Origin: Pisaster brevispinus
Lineage: Eukaryota; Echinodermata; Asteroidea; Forcipulatida; Asteriidae
Direction of reading: 5' to 3'
Length of the DNA: 64,000 nucleotides
Assembly: GCA_023634235.1 (NCBI GenBank)
Contig: JAMKCF010000013.1
Location: 310,001 to 374,000, forward strand
In this document: positions 23,701 to 32,306 of the stretch, one piece after another
Layout: each line of letters begins with the position of its first letter
How positions within the stretch are numbered: position 1 is the first letter of the stretch
Program-made: the position numbers and the translations under genes
The notes under the pieces: model-generated
Seen by the model: only the letters and a program-made list of their open reading frames with translations
Databases searched by the model: none
What the model was told of the DNA's origin: nothing

Positions 23701-26687
23701 ACTGTGTGGACATTCCTTTGTTCTATGCACTTAAGGAAATTCCTTTTCCTCAACACTGTAAATAACACTGTGGACGTGTGGAAGTCCACATAGTGTTCAA
23801 GTCCCTACATTATGTGGACCTCTTTTGTTCTCATGTCCACGCGTCCACACTTCGTATGTAGCGTTAAAACGTCTCAAAACCATAAACCATATTTTAAAAG
23901 ATACATAAAAAACTAACTGCATTTGAACCAAAAATGTGATGAACAATCTATCACTCTTCAGTTTCATGGAGAGGTAAGCGTTGTCAAATGGCGATTGACA
24001 TATATCCTCTTTTCATTTCTTTTACCCAGTTGTGCATTGTTGAGACAGTTGTTACATCAATCGTCGATGAGTTCCCTCGTTATTTAAGATCAAGAAAAGT
24101 TTGGGTCCTTGGAGTGTACGCTACATTGGGTTTCTTGCTCGGGTTGAACTGTGTAACACAAGTAAGTTGAATTTTATAACCTGATTCTGTCTTAACTATT
24201 GACAGTTTATAATTGTGCCTTAATGTCGGAACTATTCTGTCTTTGTACCCCCTAAGCTGGAAGTTATTAAGTCATCCTAATTGATACTGGGATAGAAATA
24301 ATCACAATGCAAGCTTGCTTGGAGCTGGCAAGGGGAACAACTACATGCTTGTTTGAGTTGGCGGCATTCTTAATAAGGTTGTCGTAACCAATATCCTCAG
24401 AAGGTCATCCTTGTTGCCAACACTGGCTCACTCTGAAAGACACTGCTGAGTCGTCCTTAAGATATTCTTCTAATCACCAACAATTCCTCCATAAAACTAA
24501 TAGATTCAGGAACAGTGTATTTTATTGATTTACTTCACACACTTTCCAATTACATACAGCTTTTATTTTAGTGTTTTTTTTACTGGTTTTCTTTCTTCTG
24601 CCGTGATGTGCATATAATTTCCTTTTTAGTTATTTTTTTAAAGATATTGTCTTCACTTGTGTCTAGTGCACATTTACTGGTTTTTTATTCTGTTTTGTCT
24701 TCTTTTATGACTGGCTTTCCTTTTATCTTTTTGACTTGATGTACAAAATGTCCGCAATATAGCCCTTGGCTGGCATGTGATATTTTTTAATGAATAAACC
24801 AACAATGCATGAATGAATAAATACCAGCTAGTTTAAAATTACTTTTCATTTTTATCTAAAATTACTGTTAGGGTACAATGTAGACTTTTCCCGTGTCTTC
24901 TACTAATGTTTGGAACTATTTTTTTTACCTCCTGACCTCCTAGGCTGGTAATTATTGGGTTATCTTAATGGACAAGTACGCTGCAGACTTTGCGTTGTTG
25001 ATCTTCGGTTTGTGTGAATGCATCGGAATGGGCTGGTTGTATGGAGTCAGGAGATTCTACAATGATATCCGCACCATGATCTCGGACAGACTTGTAGACA
25101 ATCTTTTCTTCAAGTGGTGGGGTGTTCTGTGGTGTGCACTCACCCCAGCCATCCTGTCTGTAAGTGTCCCAATGTCAAACCTTAAAAGAGAACGTTTCAG
25201 TAAAAGATGCCAAGCATAGGGTTTCAGAAGAGGAGAAGAGAATATTTCAGTTAAACTAATCGTAGCAAAAGTCATTCGAAAGAAATAAGTGAGAAAATAG
25301 AAATAGCTATTGCAAACTGCTTACCAACCAAAAAGACCTATAATATAAATAGTTAGTGGCCTGATGCCTGATGACCTTAGCAGAGGTCAAATGATAAGGC
25401 AACACACAAATAACAGGTAAACTGGTGTGACAGAAGCAGTCGAGTGGGAAAAAAATATGAAAAGAGAGAGATGCAGAAAGCACACAGAAAAAGCAAGGGA
25501 TGTTAAACTAATGCTCATCCTCATGTTTTCAATAACACATCGTACAATCAACTTGTGAAAACAGGATGAAATAGTTAAAGAATCCCAAGCCTTGGTACTA
25601 TATATTTGATTTATTATGATTACCCTATTGCCATGTAAAGGTAGAGCAATAAGACAAACCATTGCCACGAACATACCAAGTAATATAATATAAGATTTTC
25701 ATTTTCAGGGTGGGGAAGGACAAACTTATACCTCAATTTTTGTGTCTTATCTGTTTGTTTTTTTGTTTTTGGTCAACAGTTTGTGTTGCTTTTCAACTGG
25801 ATTGACTGGGAGATCCCGATGGCCGGTGAAAATAAGCCGTTTCCCCCCGGTGCTCATGTCATTGGCTGGATCATGATCATGTCAAGTATATCTGCCATCC
25901 CAGCCTGTATGCTGTACGAGATTATCAAAGCAGATGGAAGCCTACTGGATGTAAGTAGTTTCTTCTTTTTCCTGATCGGGGCTTTTCTTTTCGTAGATGC
26001 CCTTCTGCCTTCAAACTTTCATGAAAGACCATCAAGGGATGACGGACATTGACAATTTGTAGCGTAACAGTAGGCCACTGGGCAATTGCCACTTAGGGAG
26101 CATCTCAAAAGTTGGGTATGTTCCAGGCGCAAAAGAACTTTCCCAATCGAGCGGTTCCAAAAACCAAAGGTATGCTTTGCCTTTAACTCTTAAACTAAAT
26201 TGAAAGAAAAGTTAGATGTTGAGCTTTTCAACAGTGAAATCTTTAGGGAAGCTTCTGGTTGAATCAATGTCAGTTTCTAGTTTGTGCTCTTTACGCATGA
26301 CGTATGTAGGCGGATCCCAACTTTTTGGATGAGGTCAACTTTTTAATGAAGTTCAAGCTGAAGTTCTTGGTCTGAAATTAGTCCCAAGGGTTGAGTCAAA
26401 GTCCAACTAAAGTTACACTCAAATCAGAGTTCCAAGAAGTCTAGTCAGCCGAGGCAATTTCAAAATTAATGAAGATGTTTTGTGTTTCTCATCCACAGCG
26501 TTTCAGGCAGGCCACCACATCACATCCCTCATGGGGTCCTATGTTGAAAACCCACCGCCTGGAGGCGATGAATGTGCACAAATCACACGGAACCGAAATG
26601 GGTGGAGTCTTGGAACCAGACACGGATAATTATGCTGATAACGATGTAAAATATTCCCCTGCCAATGCTGACGAGTCTATGGTTTAA
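5729..26687 (+). CDS. SLC6A5-like: SLC6 sodium/chloride-dependent transporter, glycine transporter (GlyT2)-like; 13 exons joined
   Basis: Thirteen exons (5729-5791, 7561-7744, 19137-19268, 20155-20491, 21030-21162, 21510-21644, 22080-22183, 22599-22723, 22863-22975, 24030-24161, 24944-25159, 25780-25950, 26499-26687) join in phase with GT..AG borders into 677 residues, a normal SLC6 length. SLC6 proteins are 12-helix plasma-membrane symporters driven by Na+ and Cl-. Helix 1 carries the family motif [10 protein letters not shown] (residues 66-75) followed by NGGGAF. By comparison with LeuT, Ala64 and Asn69 and helix-7 Asn372 fit the Na1 site, and Ser376 fits the chloride position. Residue 66 is Gly where monoamine transporters have Asp, so an amino-acid substrate is expected. 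Helix 6 [12 protein letters not shown] and the following SYNKFHNNC are glycine-transporter-like. Extracellular loop 2 has Cys168/Cys177 and N-glycosylation sites at Asn202, 212 and 218. The protein ends in ESMV, a class I PDZ ligand pattern. The substrate is inferred and a proline or orphan SLC6 role is not excluded. Confidence 0.95.
5819..5890 (+). repeat. 21 bp tandem repeat in SLC6 intron 1
   Basis: About three copies of TTTGCCTTTTCTTTTTTCCA with one more base per unit, a pyrimidine-rich run directly after the donor of exon 1. Confidence 0.85.
6033..6079 (+). repeat. 23 bp direct duplication
   Basis: Two adjacent copies of a 23-base unit ending TTTACTGTCGCCAG. A recent tandem duplication in intron 1. 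Confidence 0.85.
6749..6767 (+). repeat. Poly-G tract (19 G)
   Basis: Uninterrupted guanine run in intron 1. Other homopolymer G runs occur at 12667-12687, 14966-14977 and 17485-17493. Confidence 0.9.
7206..7278 (+). repeat. Dispersed GGGCAATGA/CATGGAGGCAAT repeat, copy
   Basis: GGGCAATGATCATGAACATG ... GCCTCCATTG ... AAGTATCAGG recurs at 18292-18366, 37627-37705 and 62640-62704. Inverted pieces of a similar GGTGCCCCTYCAAAAGTT sequence lie near 664, 19936 and 55784. Family name unknown. Confidence 0.5.
7281..7469. repeat. Foldback MITE-like element, family A (GGCCCAATTT termini)
   Basis: Ends are perfect inverted GGCCCAATTT / AAATTGGGCC. The interior has GCTAAGCA-type motifs and CAGGATACCAGTCACAG. 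Related copies are at 15490-15672, 56254-56426 and 59211-59383, with partial copies near 42403-42492 and 54185-54300. Confidence 0.7.
7561..7744 (+). CDS. SLC6A5-like: SLC6 transporter exon 2 (N-terminal tail and helix 1)
   Basis: Residues 22-82. A hydrophilic cytoplasmic tail leads into transmembrane helix 1 with [20 protein letters not shown], the strongest family signature in the gene. Acceptor CACCTTTGTAG, donor GTGAGT, leaving phase 1. The next coding exon is 11.4 kb away. Confidence 0.95.
10524..10605 (+). repeat. 17 bp tandem repeat
   Basis: About five copies of GGGTTGTCAGATGTAGT, one of them with an extra ACATGTAG insertion. Confidence 0.85.
12580..12687 (+). repeat. TTTATATAGCACC repeat fragment with poly-G tail
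   Basis: An AATAATAATAATAA run is followed by ACATTTATATAGCACCTTTT and GCAAAGTGCTGG, then 21 G. Similar TATATAGCGC/TTTACAAGGTGC sequence occurs at 32770-32950 and 54305-54420, so this is a fragment of a dispersed element of unknown class. Confidence 0.5.
13825..14170 (+). repeat. ~340 bp dispersed repeat, copy 1
   Basis: Shared blocks with 46105-46440, in the same order: GTCTGAAAGCTTA, AAGTTCATAC, TTTCCCTCTGAAATG, ATGCTGAAAATTGTGC, GAACACTGTCTGC, and GCTCTACCAATCCT at the end. The left end ACAGGATTGGT mirrors the right end ACCAATCCT, so the element is bounded by a short inverted repeat. Confidence 0.65.
15490..15672. repeat. Foldback MITE-like element, family A
   Basis: TTTCATAGAGCTGCTTAAGC at the left and AAAGCAGCTCCATGAA at the right form the inverted ends. 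The interior GAGCAGGATACCAGCCACA and TTTGGCTGGTAACC matches the other family A copies. Confidence 0.7.
16001..16025 (+). repeat. Poly-T tract (25 T)
   Basis: An uninterrupted thymine run; it could be the reverse of a retroposon poly-A tail. Confidence 0.85.
16510..16690 (-). pseudogene. Non-LTR retrotransposon C-terminal remnant
   Basis: The minus-strand frame reads [20 protein letters not shown] then [11 protein letters not shown], resembling the R-x-WxDNIxEWxGxxxxEL...A.R motif found at the C-terminal end of many LINE endonuclease/reverse-transcriptase proteins (family knowledge). Only about 50 residues remain, no RT catalytic motif is present, and the usual R-W after A-x-x-R is lost. A dead fragment in intron 2. 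Confidence 0.5.
18292..18366 (+). repeat. Dispersed GGGCAATGA/CATGGAGGCAAT repeat, copy
   Basis: GGGCAATGATGAGGGACATG then GAGGCAATTTGCCTCC and AAATATCAGGGCTGG. The core GAGGCAAnTTGCCTC is palindromic. Confidence 0.55.
19137..19268 (+). CDS. SLC6A5-like: SLC6 transporter exon 3 (helix 2)
   Basis: Residues 83-126: GAFLIPY, then helix 2 with [12 protein letters not shown] and the GPIxxW motif of intracellular loop 1. Acceptor CCCCCCACCTCCAG, donor GTAAGT. Phase 1 on both sides. Confidence 0.95.
19370..19858. repeat. Foldback element with ATTAACCCTAACC termini
   Basis: ATTAACCCTAACC at the left faces GGTTAGGGTTAAT at the right. The inner flanks also pair (CCAAATACAACAGAATGCAA versus the complement of TGTTGCATTTAGCATGG). 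AATGCAACA recurs many times inside. It lies in SLC6 intron 3, right after exon 3. Confidence 0.6.
20155..20491 (+). CDS. SLC6A5-like: SLC6 transporter exon 4 (helix 3 and extracellular loop 2)
   Basis: Residues 127-238, the longest internal exon. Helix 3 holds the conserved Tyr pair 142/143 before NVIICY; family knowledge places a substrate-contacting tyrosine here. Loop 2 follows with LPW, the Cys168/Cys177 pair expected to form a disulfide, further Cys184 and Cys197, and three NxT sequons. Donor GTAAGC, phase 2. Confidence 0.95.
21030..21162 (+). CDS. SLC6A5-like: SLC6 transporter exon 5 (helix 4)
   Basis: Residues 239-283. This is the end of extracellular loop 2 ([13 protein letters not shown]), then hydrophobic helix 4 and the cytoplasmic KGVKSSGK that is well conserved in the family. 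Acceptor TTCTTTACAG, donor GTGGGT, phase 0. Confidence 0.95.
21510..21644 (+). CDS. SLC6A5-like: SLC6 transporter exon 6 (helix 5)
   Basis: Residues 284-328. Helix 5 ([13 protein letters not shown]) is followed by the conserved [19 protein letters not shown] and W321. Phase 0 on both sides; donor GTAAGC. Confidence 0.95.
22080..22183 (+). CDS. SLC6A5-like: SLC6 transporter exon 7 (helix 6)
   Basis: Residues 329-362 with the unwound helix-6 region SLSASWGGL and then [10 protein letters not shown]. Serine 342 sits in a SLSAxWGG context as in GlyT2, whereas GlyT1 has a Gly-Cys pair in this stretch (family knowledge). Donor GTAAGC, phase 2. Confidence 0.95.
22329..22469. repeat. Foldback MITE-like element, family B (GGCAGCAGACTTACC)
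   Basis: GGTGGCAGCAGACTTACC on the left is matched by GGTAAGTCTGCTGCC on the right, with ATTGTTTACG and GAGCATGCGCAT inside. A second copy is at 54781-55070. It lies within SLC6 intron 7. Confidence 0.7.
22599..22723 (+). CDS. SLC6A5-like: SLC6 transporter exon 8 (helix 7)
   Basis: Residues 363-404. Helix 7 is N372[16 protein letters not shown]. Asn372 and Ser376 occupy the Na1 and chloride positions inferred from LeuT spacing. Acceptor CACTTGCAG, donor GTACGT, phase 1. Confidence 0.94.
22863..22975 (+). CDS. SLC6A5-like: SLC6 transporter exon 9 (extracellular loop 4 to helix 8)
   Basis: Residues 405-442, with [19 protein letters not shown] and [11 protein letters not shown], which are hallmark family motifs. 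Acceptor TTTTACAG, donor GTAAAT, phase 0. Confidence 0.95.
22976..24029 (+). other. SLC6 intron 9, no coding exon
   Basis: AT-rich intron. It contains a small hairpin near 23765-23800 (AACACTGTGGAC facing GTCCACATAGTGTT). Confidence 0.7.
24030..24161 (+). CDS. SLC6A5-like: SLC6 transporter exon 10 (helix 8 to helix 9)
   Basis: Residues 443-486 ([20 protein letters not shown], then helix 9). The VET..T.IVDEF pattern is glycine/proline-subfamily-like. Acceptor TTTACCCAG, donor GTAAGT, phase 0. Confidence 0.94.
24225..24290 (+). pseudogene. Decayed partial copy of SLC6 exon 11 with its acceptor
   Basis: GGAACTATT ... CCTAAGCTGGAAGTTATTAA ... GTCATCCTAATTGATA aligns to the exon 11 border (GGAACTATT ... 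CCTAGGCTGGTAATTATTGG ... GTTATCTTAATGGACA). In the exon 11 frame it reads AGSY-stop-VILID against [10 protein letters not shown]. The acceptor AG is AA and the Trp codon is TAA, so it cannot serve as an exon. Confidence 0.5.
24600..24830 (+). mobile_element. Retroelement 3' end (LINE-like tail), copy 1
   Basis: GACTTGATGTACAAAATGTC then CGCAATATAGCCCTTGGCTG and a GAATGAATAAATA tail. It matches 44180-44400. The low-complexity GAAT repeat at the end and the variable left boundary suggest a 5'-truncated LINE 3' end, by inference. It lies in SLC6 intron 10. Confidence 0.5.
24944..25159 (+). CDS. SLC6A5-like: SLC6 transporter exon 11 (helices 10-11)
   Basis: Residues 487-558 ([29 protein letters not shown], then a Trp-rich helix). 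The YGVRRF-(Y/C)-x-DI motif is typical of the family. Phase 0 on both sides. A decayed copy of its first part lies at about 24225-24290. Confidence 0.95.
25780..25950 (+). CDS. SLC6A5-like: SLC6 transporter exon 12 (helices 11-12)
   Basis: Residues 559-615. Helix end, a short loop ([15 protein letters not shown]), then helix 12 ([20 protein letters not shown]). Acceptor GGTCAACAG, donor GTAAGT, phase 0. Confidence 0.94.
26499..26687 (+). CDS. SLC6A5-like: SLC6 transporter exon 13 (C-terminal tail, stop)
   Basis: Residues 616-677, beginning [16 protein letters not shown], the usual post-helix-12 R-x-R-x-A-T...WGP motif. The tail is acidic and polar and ends ESMV before TAA at 26685-26687. Acceptor TTTCTCATCCACAG ends at 26498. 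Confidence 0.93.
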   Translation, partial: RFRQATTSHPSWGPMLKTHRLEAMNVHKSHGTEMGGVLEPDTDNYADNDVKYSPANADESMV

Positions 26688-29600
26688 CCACTTGAAGAAA
26701 AATTTTTTTTTTAAAATATCGAGGAGGACCTTTTCGGAGAAAATATTGAGGAGTCTTCGTCAAGAACAACGGGACCTTGATTTTTGACTGTTTTGAAAAA
26801 CATTGAGTTCGTCAAGATCAGGAGCCAAAACAAAATGAACGACCCCCGAACGATACTGCCATTTTTTGTAAAGGATACCTCTAAGGCACCATTCTGAGCG
26901 ATTGTTCATGAGAGTACTCGACTTCATTTGAGTAGGCGTATGCGGGTGACTCTTTTTTAGATCTGACGCTGAGATTGACCTCTTGGAAGGAGCCTGAGGA
27001 ATTTGGTGTCTTAAAACTACGCCTAGATGCTGCTCAGAGAAAAACTTGGGAACAAGATCTGCTTCTGTTCAATCATGGCAGTCAACGCTTGATCAGGTTT
27101 AACCGGGTCTGTTTAATGGTAACCTAAATATTGTACATCTTCCAAAAAAGTTTGTCTTTTCAGAGATTTATCTTTGGAATATTGTCCACTTTATTTTATT
27201 TTTGTCCGTTACTGTTAAAGGCATTGTTTGGAATTATCAAAAGCAAAATATTTATGTGACGCTACACAGAGGGCAAAGGACATGCACACCATTGGTTTGC
27301 CAAGGAATTATCAACCGTCAACAGACTCTGATGTTTAAAAATTGTTGTAAACTTGCGGGTACAACATTTATAAAACTCTTTTGGGAGAAGTGTTGGCTGT
27401 GAGAAGAGCCGTGGGGGTCTCTACGTTTCGACCGGTATACTCTGCTCGTCTTCAGGAGAAAGCTTAGGGTTTCTTAGTCAGAGTATAAGTAAATCTGTTT
27501 GTATGAGGTTTTTTTAAAGATGGATCCGGTGGTATTTGATTTCTACCAGAAAAAAAACAAACCCTCAAATAGTAGAAGACATCTAGGGCTCTTCTTGCTG
27601 CAAATAATAAACCAGCGCTTAATTTCAGCATATTTTACAGGTAAGCAAGGATGTTTTGCTTGTGTGCATGCTTTCTTTACACTACCATGCATTTTGCTGG
27701 CGCTAACGCAGTTTAAGCGGAGACTATAAGCCCAGAATCCGGTAGTAAGCGTATACATGAAATTGAACCCTGGTTTGTTCAGCTGTACCTTGAAGTAATT
27801 AGCCCTTCCCATGAAATATGCTAATTACATTCACACATGTGCACAGACACTTTTGGTTTGCAAACGCCGTAGAGATGTGCACTAAGCATACGCACAAAAG
27901 CGTACGCATCACGCCAAGATCAGCCCCACCAAAAAAACCTGCAATGTTCCATTGTTTTGCCATCCAATAGTCTTAGTGCACACGCGCGATGTGCAATGTA
28001 CATGCTTCATGGGAAGGGTCTGTTACCTGATATGAAAACAAGGCTGGATGAGATCCAAGATGATAAACCAATGCCAAAGGTGTGTGTTTTCTCTGTGTAC
28101 TTCCTAACAATGCCTTTAATTACTGTAGTTATAAAACTTTTGTTCTAGTTGTTAGGTTTTTTTTTTTCTCTTGGGAGATGTGCTAAACCAGCCAACTTGA
28201 GTTGAGTTCAGTAGTATGGAAGGAACAAGGTCATTGAGCCATCGTAAATTAAAACACGGGTAGGAGTTAAGACGGGGCTTCTAAATACCAAGGTGGTAAA
28301 AACGAAATATGTTAATATTTTTGTCGTAGTCAAATACGATACTCATGTATATTTTATTTTAGCTTTTAGTTTTGTTTTTTGCTTTTATGACTTACTTTGA
28401 GGAACACTTCTTGAATCTGGAGTGTTTTTTGTTTGTTTTTGATTTTGTTTTTTGTGGGCAAGGTGAGCCCAACGAAATATTAATATGTAAATAGAAGTCA
28501 GGGTTATGTCATGGAATGAACCTCTTGAATGTCTCCCGGTAAAACTGGTGGCATTATTGTAAAATACAGAATACCTCTCCTTTCTGGGAATACCAAAACG
28601 GTTTTTTAAAAAGTGTTGGTCATTTTGGATTCAATATTCAGTTAAAAAAGAACTTGAAAACCAAAATAATCAATTATGAAATGATTTTGAAATTTTACTC
28701 TCCTCACGTTGAAATAGTTACTTAAGTTTCCCCTCGCATTAAACCGTTGTAAAAATTCAAAATGATTATTTATATCTGGTGAAATATAAATGTTTGCCTC
28801 TTTAGTCATTTCATCAAGGGTTTTAAAACATTGTTTAAGGGCGTAACATGAAGTTCAAAATCAATGCAACTTAACTTGCTTTGTTAGTTTAAAGGTTGTG
28901 TACAAAGAGTAGCTATATTCTTCAAACCTTCCAAACAAACATGGCAAGTGTTAAGGAGAAACAGGGTAATAAATTGTGTTCAGTGCTTACTAAGTTTTCT
29001 TTTCTTTTGTTCTCACGGTCAAACTATTTATCAAAAGTTTTGTTTTCGTAGACAGAAGTACGTTAGAATGTGTATGACCCTTTCACCTGATGCCACCATC
29101 ACAGTAATCGTGGATGCGCTATTTTGGGATACCAAGTCCCTGTTGTTGGCACATTTTAGGCGATGCGGCGTTTACTGATGTAGCGGTTGACTCCAGTTCT
29201 TAGTTTGACTCGGTCATCGCGTGTGGCGTGTGTGCAAGAGGTCAATACAAAATAATCACTTTTTTTTTTACTACAAATGAATTTAAGTCATATACAGCTG
29301 AGTGCAGAATGAAGAAATTTAAACATTAAAATTTATAGATATTTTTTCTCTTTTGCAGCAGTAGCAAGACACCTACCTCCCAGGTTATGAAAACCTGACA
29401 TATAAACTGATTATTCTTGAAACATTAAAACCAAAAATAGGGACACTATTTCTACTCAAATATGCATTCACTATGAAGCTCATTATCATGGGATGTTAAT
29501 TTACAAAAGGAGCATTTCACTGTAGCTTTCTACCTGTGTTGCGGAGTGCGCTGTTTCTTGTGAGTTTTCAGAGGCCTATTTTTAAAAGGTAGTATCTCTG

Positions 29601-31300
29601 GCAAGAGATGTGTGTATCAATTTTACTATTGGAAATAATCAAACAAACAAATGCTCTTTTTGTTTGTATAGAGATGCCTAACTAACAACTTTCAAAAAGT
29701 TAACTGAAGAAATTAACAAAGATCATTGATTTTCATTGAGAAAGTTGATTCGAAAATGCATTTCACCAATCTTCTAAACATCACATGGTAAGAGCTTTTT
29801 AGGGGAAAAGGTGAGTTTTCTACTCTACTGGACTTAAAGCTTTTACCAAAATAAAACCTGTTGCAGTTATGGGCATTAGCATCAACAATATTCTTCCATT
29901 TCTAGGGGTAAAAGGATCATTTAAAGAACAACAGATCGCTGCCAAAGATATTTTGTAAATTAAACTTTACTGAATTTTAGTGGTTGGTTGTTCTTTAATA
30001 CAAAATAAAACTACATGTAAGTAATTTCATGCAGCACTGTCAAGTTTTTGAATTGAGTCCTGGCCGTTACGGCCATTTTGTCTTGTATCTTAACTGTCAA
30101 TGGCAAATTCGCTCCAAGAAATGAAAAATTGTGAAGGGCACCAGTCTATTCAAGACAAAGGCTTCACAGCGAAATTAGAAATCATTGGATTTACAGATTA
30201 TCCAACGTCTCTGAATCCTTGTTGACTTTCTCGATTTGATGCCGTGTTGTCCATCTTTACTTATTTGACTGTTTTATTAAGGTGTTATAAAGAATGATCA
30301 CTGATTTTGTGTTGTACAGTTTACAAACATTTGTATAGATTATGGAGATAATATTCGGTGCATGCTGACGACATTACCTAATCAAGTGATTTTATTGAAC
30401 TGTTCGTATTGTATGCTTTTTCTATTTGGTTAAATCCTGTGTATTCCGTTTTTGAATTCCTCTAAAAACATTGATCTAGAAAAACATCTTCTGGTTCGAA
30501 AATCTCTTAAATGTCCTAAAACTACTCTTTACTTAGTTTATTGTTTTTAAGTTGTCTGTCCTGCCCTTGACATCGTGCCTTAAAAAAATATCAAGGCTTA
30601 CAGCAATTTTTTGCAGGATAGAATTTCAGTGTATACTTTTTTTTCCTCTTTTATTCTTTGTAGGGCTTAGAGAATACTGTTTCTTTTCAAGTTTGTATAA
30701 AAAGCAATGCAAGTCACTGCTGAAATTGGACAATGCAAAATAATGAACGAAAACTTATAAATACTTGTATATAATATGAGAAGTGTTTAGTGGAAGTTTG
30801 TGTGTTTTCGCTCTCAAAATGTGCGTAAAGGTGAATATGCAAAATGTTCCTTCATGTAGGGTCTTCATTTTTGTACATATTATACAGAGACAAAGAAGTT
30901 AGCCACTCTCCTTAGGGCCCCAAAGAACAAGCGTTGTGTTTCCAAACTGACCTAAAAAGATTTTGCAAAAGGGTAGAATCGGGATTTGTATTTTTCATCT
31001 CAGAATTCCAAGTGGAATTTTTTGAACAATAATTTTCAAAATCAAGTTAGCTTAGTATTTATTTTAAAAACATCGCATGTGTTGATACATGTTCAGCATA
31101 ACATGCACCAAATTAATTTTATGATATTAGCCAGAGAAAAATGTAAACCTACTTACTGGAAACACAACTTTTACTTTACTTGGCCTTAGGGTTGTGTGGG
31201 AAACACATGTTACTTTTATATTCACATGACAATCCCTTCCACTGAAAAACTAAACTTCAACCTTTTTCTACCAAGAATATATAATGGCCCGTTGTGGTTA
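26688..31300 (+). other. SLC6 3' flank and probable 3' UTR
   Basis: No further coding exon is seen. AATAAA candidates occur at 27606, 28968 and 30004, and I cannot choose among them. A 905 bp transposon lies at 27215-28119. Confidence 0.5.
27215..28119. mobile_element. 905 bp non-autonomous DNA transposon with TIRs and 6 bp TSD
   Basis: Terminal inverted repeats TTAAAGGCATTGTT (27215-27228) and its exact complement (28106-28119) are flanked on both sides by TTACTG (27209-27214, 28120-28125). There is no transposase-like ORF. An internal segment at about 27340-27480 matches, inverted, 55260-55450, which is therefore a fragment of the same or a related element. Confidence 0.75.
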
Positions 31301-31318
31301 TTCTTAGGTGAAACTTAA

Positions 31319-31425
31319 AATAAAAAAATTTAAAAAATAAAAAAATAAAAAATTAACCAAAATCAGCTGAGCCATTTAATCTGATTCAGATGGGAAAAAA
31401 AATAAATAAAATAAAAACGAAACTA
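31319..31425 (+). repeat. A-rich simple repeat (AAATAAAA type)
   Basis: Low-complexity AAAAATAAAAAATAAAA and AAATAAATAAAATAAAA runs. Possibly an aged retroposon tail. Confidence 0.8.
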
Positions 31426-31604
31426 TAAAAAACCTAAAAAGTTTTTACAAATGCGCATAAAGGCTTGAGGCAAGTTAGTAGCTAAAATTGAAAGTCAGTC
31501 AGTTTTGTAAATCAGTGGTTCAAACTTGAAATGTAAAAGCCAAAGAAATGCCATCATATGCAGATTTTGATTAGTCAATGGAATGAGACAAACACAAGGA
31601 CTAA

Positions 31605-31744
31605 AGCCTGGTTCATACTTCCTGCGGATGCTTTGTGCAAAGCAAATTTTCTTGTGTCATAATTGGAAAAAAACAGAGCAGACTGATCATTGCGTCACCG
31701 AAATTTGCTTTGCATTTGCATTCGCAGGAAGTATGAACTGGGCT
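31605..31744. repeat. Foldback MITE-like element (GGTTCATACTTCCTGCG termini)
   Basis: AGCCTGGTTCATACTTCCTG at the left faces CAGGAAGTATGAACTGGGCT at the right, giving a 140 bp hairpin. The next 110 bases carry three GATTGGT (inverted CCAAT) motifs. Confidence 0.7.
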
Positions 31745-32306
31745 GTACCGTTGATTGGTCAAAAGACTCTTGCTATGAGAACTTCGCACCGATTGGTCAT
31801 ACTGTTGCTATTTGATCTTGCACTTGATTGGTTGATGGACTGTTGCTTTAAGTTTTCTGCTCGGCTAAAGTAATGGTCACAATTACTTTGAACGGTTGAA
31901 ACAAAATCTCTGTCGTACCATTGTTTATTTTGCCTCGAGAAGCACCTGAGCATTTTGCATTAAGTACAGACAGAAATGAGTGTACTGTTTGAATCGTTCC
32001 AACATTTCTGACCACGATCCAAGTTCAAATCTTTAACCTATTGAATGTGTTGGTAATACATGTACGTCTGTTTTGCTTTCATTGGTGCTGCAGTGATTAT
32101 AAGAATTGTTATGTTATGGAGACCTAACTTTCAGGGTTTATGGTTATAAATAGTTTATCTATAAAGTCAATGTTTTTTATAACTTATGCCTTTTCATAAA
32201 TATGTGGGTGTACAGTGCATATTATTATGTTATCGCTGTGGAATACTATTGCGTTGAATTTCCGTAACCATCAGAAACTTGGAAACTATTAAAATTGTTC
32301 AATTTT

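Noticed and set aside
31750..31850. Triple inverted CCAAT promoter
   Set aside because: Three GATTGGT motifs lie just after a foldback element and far from any gene start. More likely repeat-derived.
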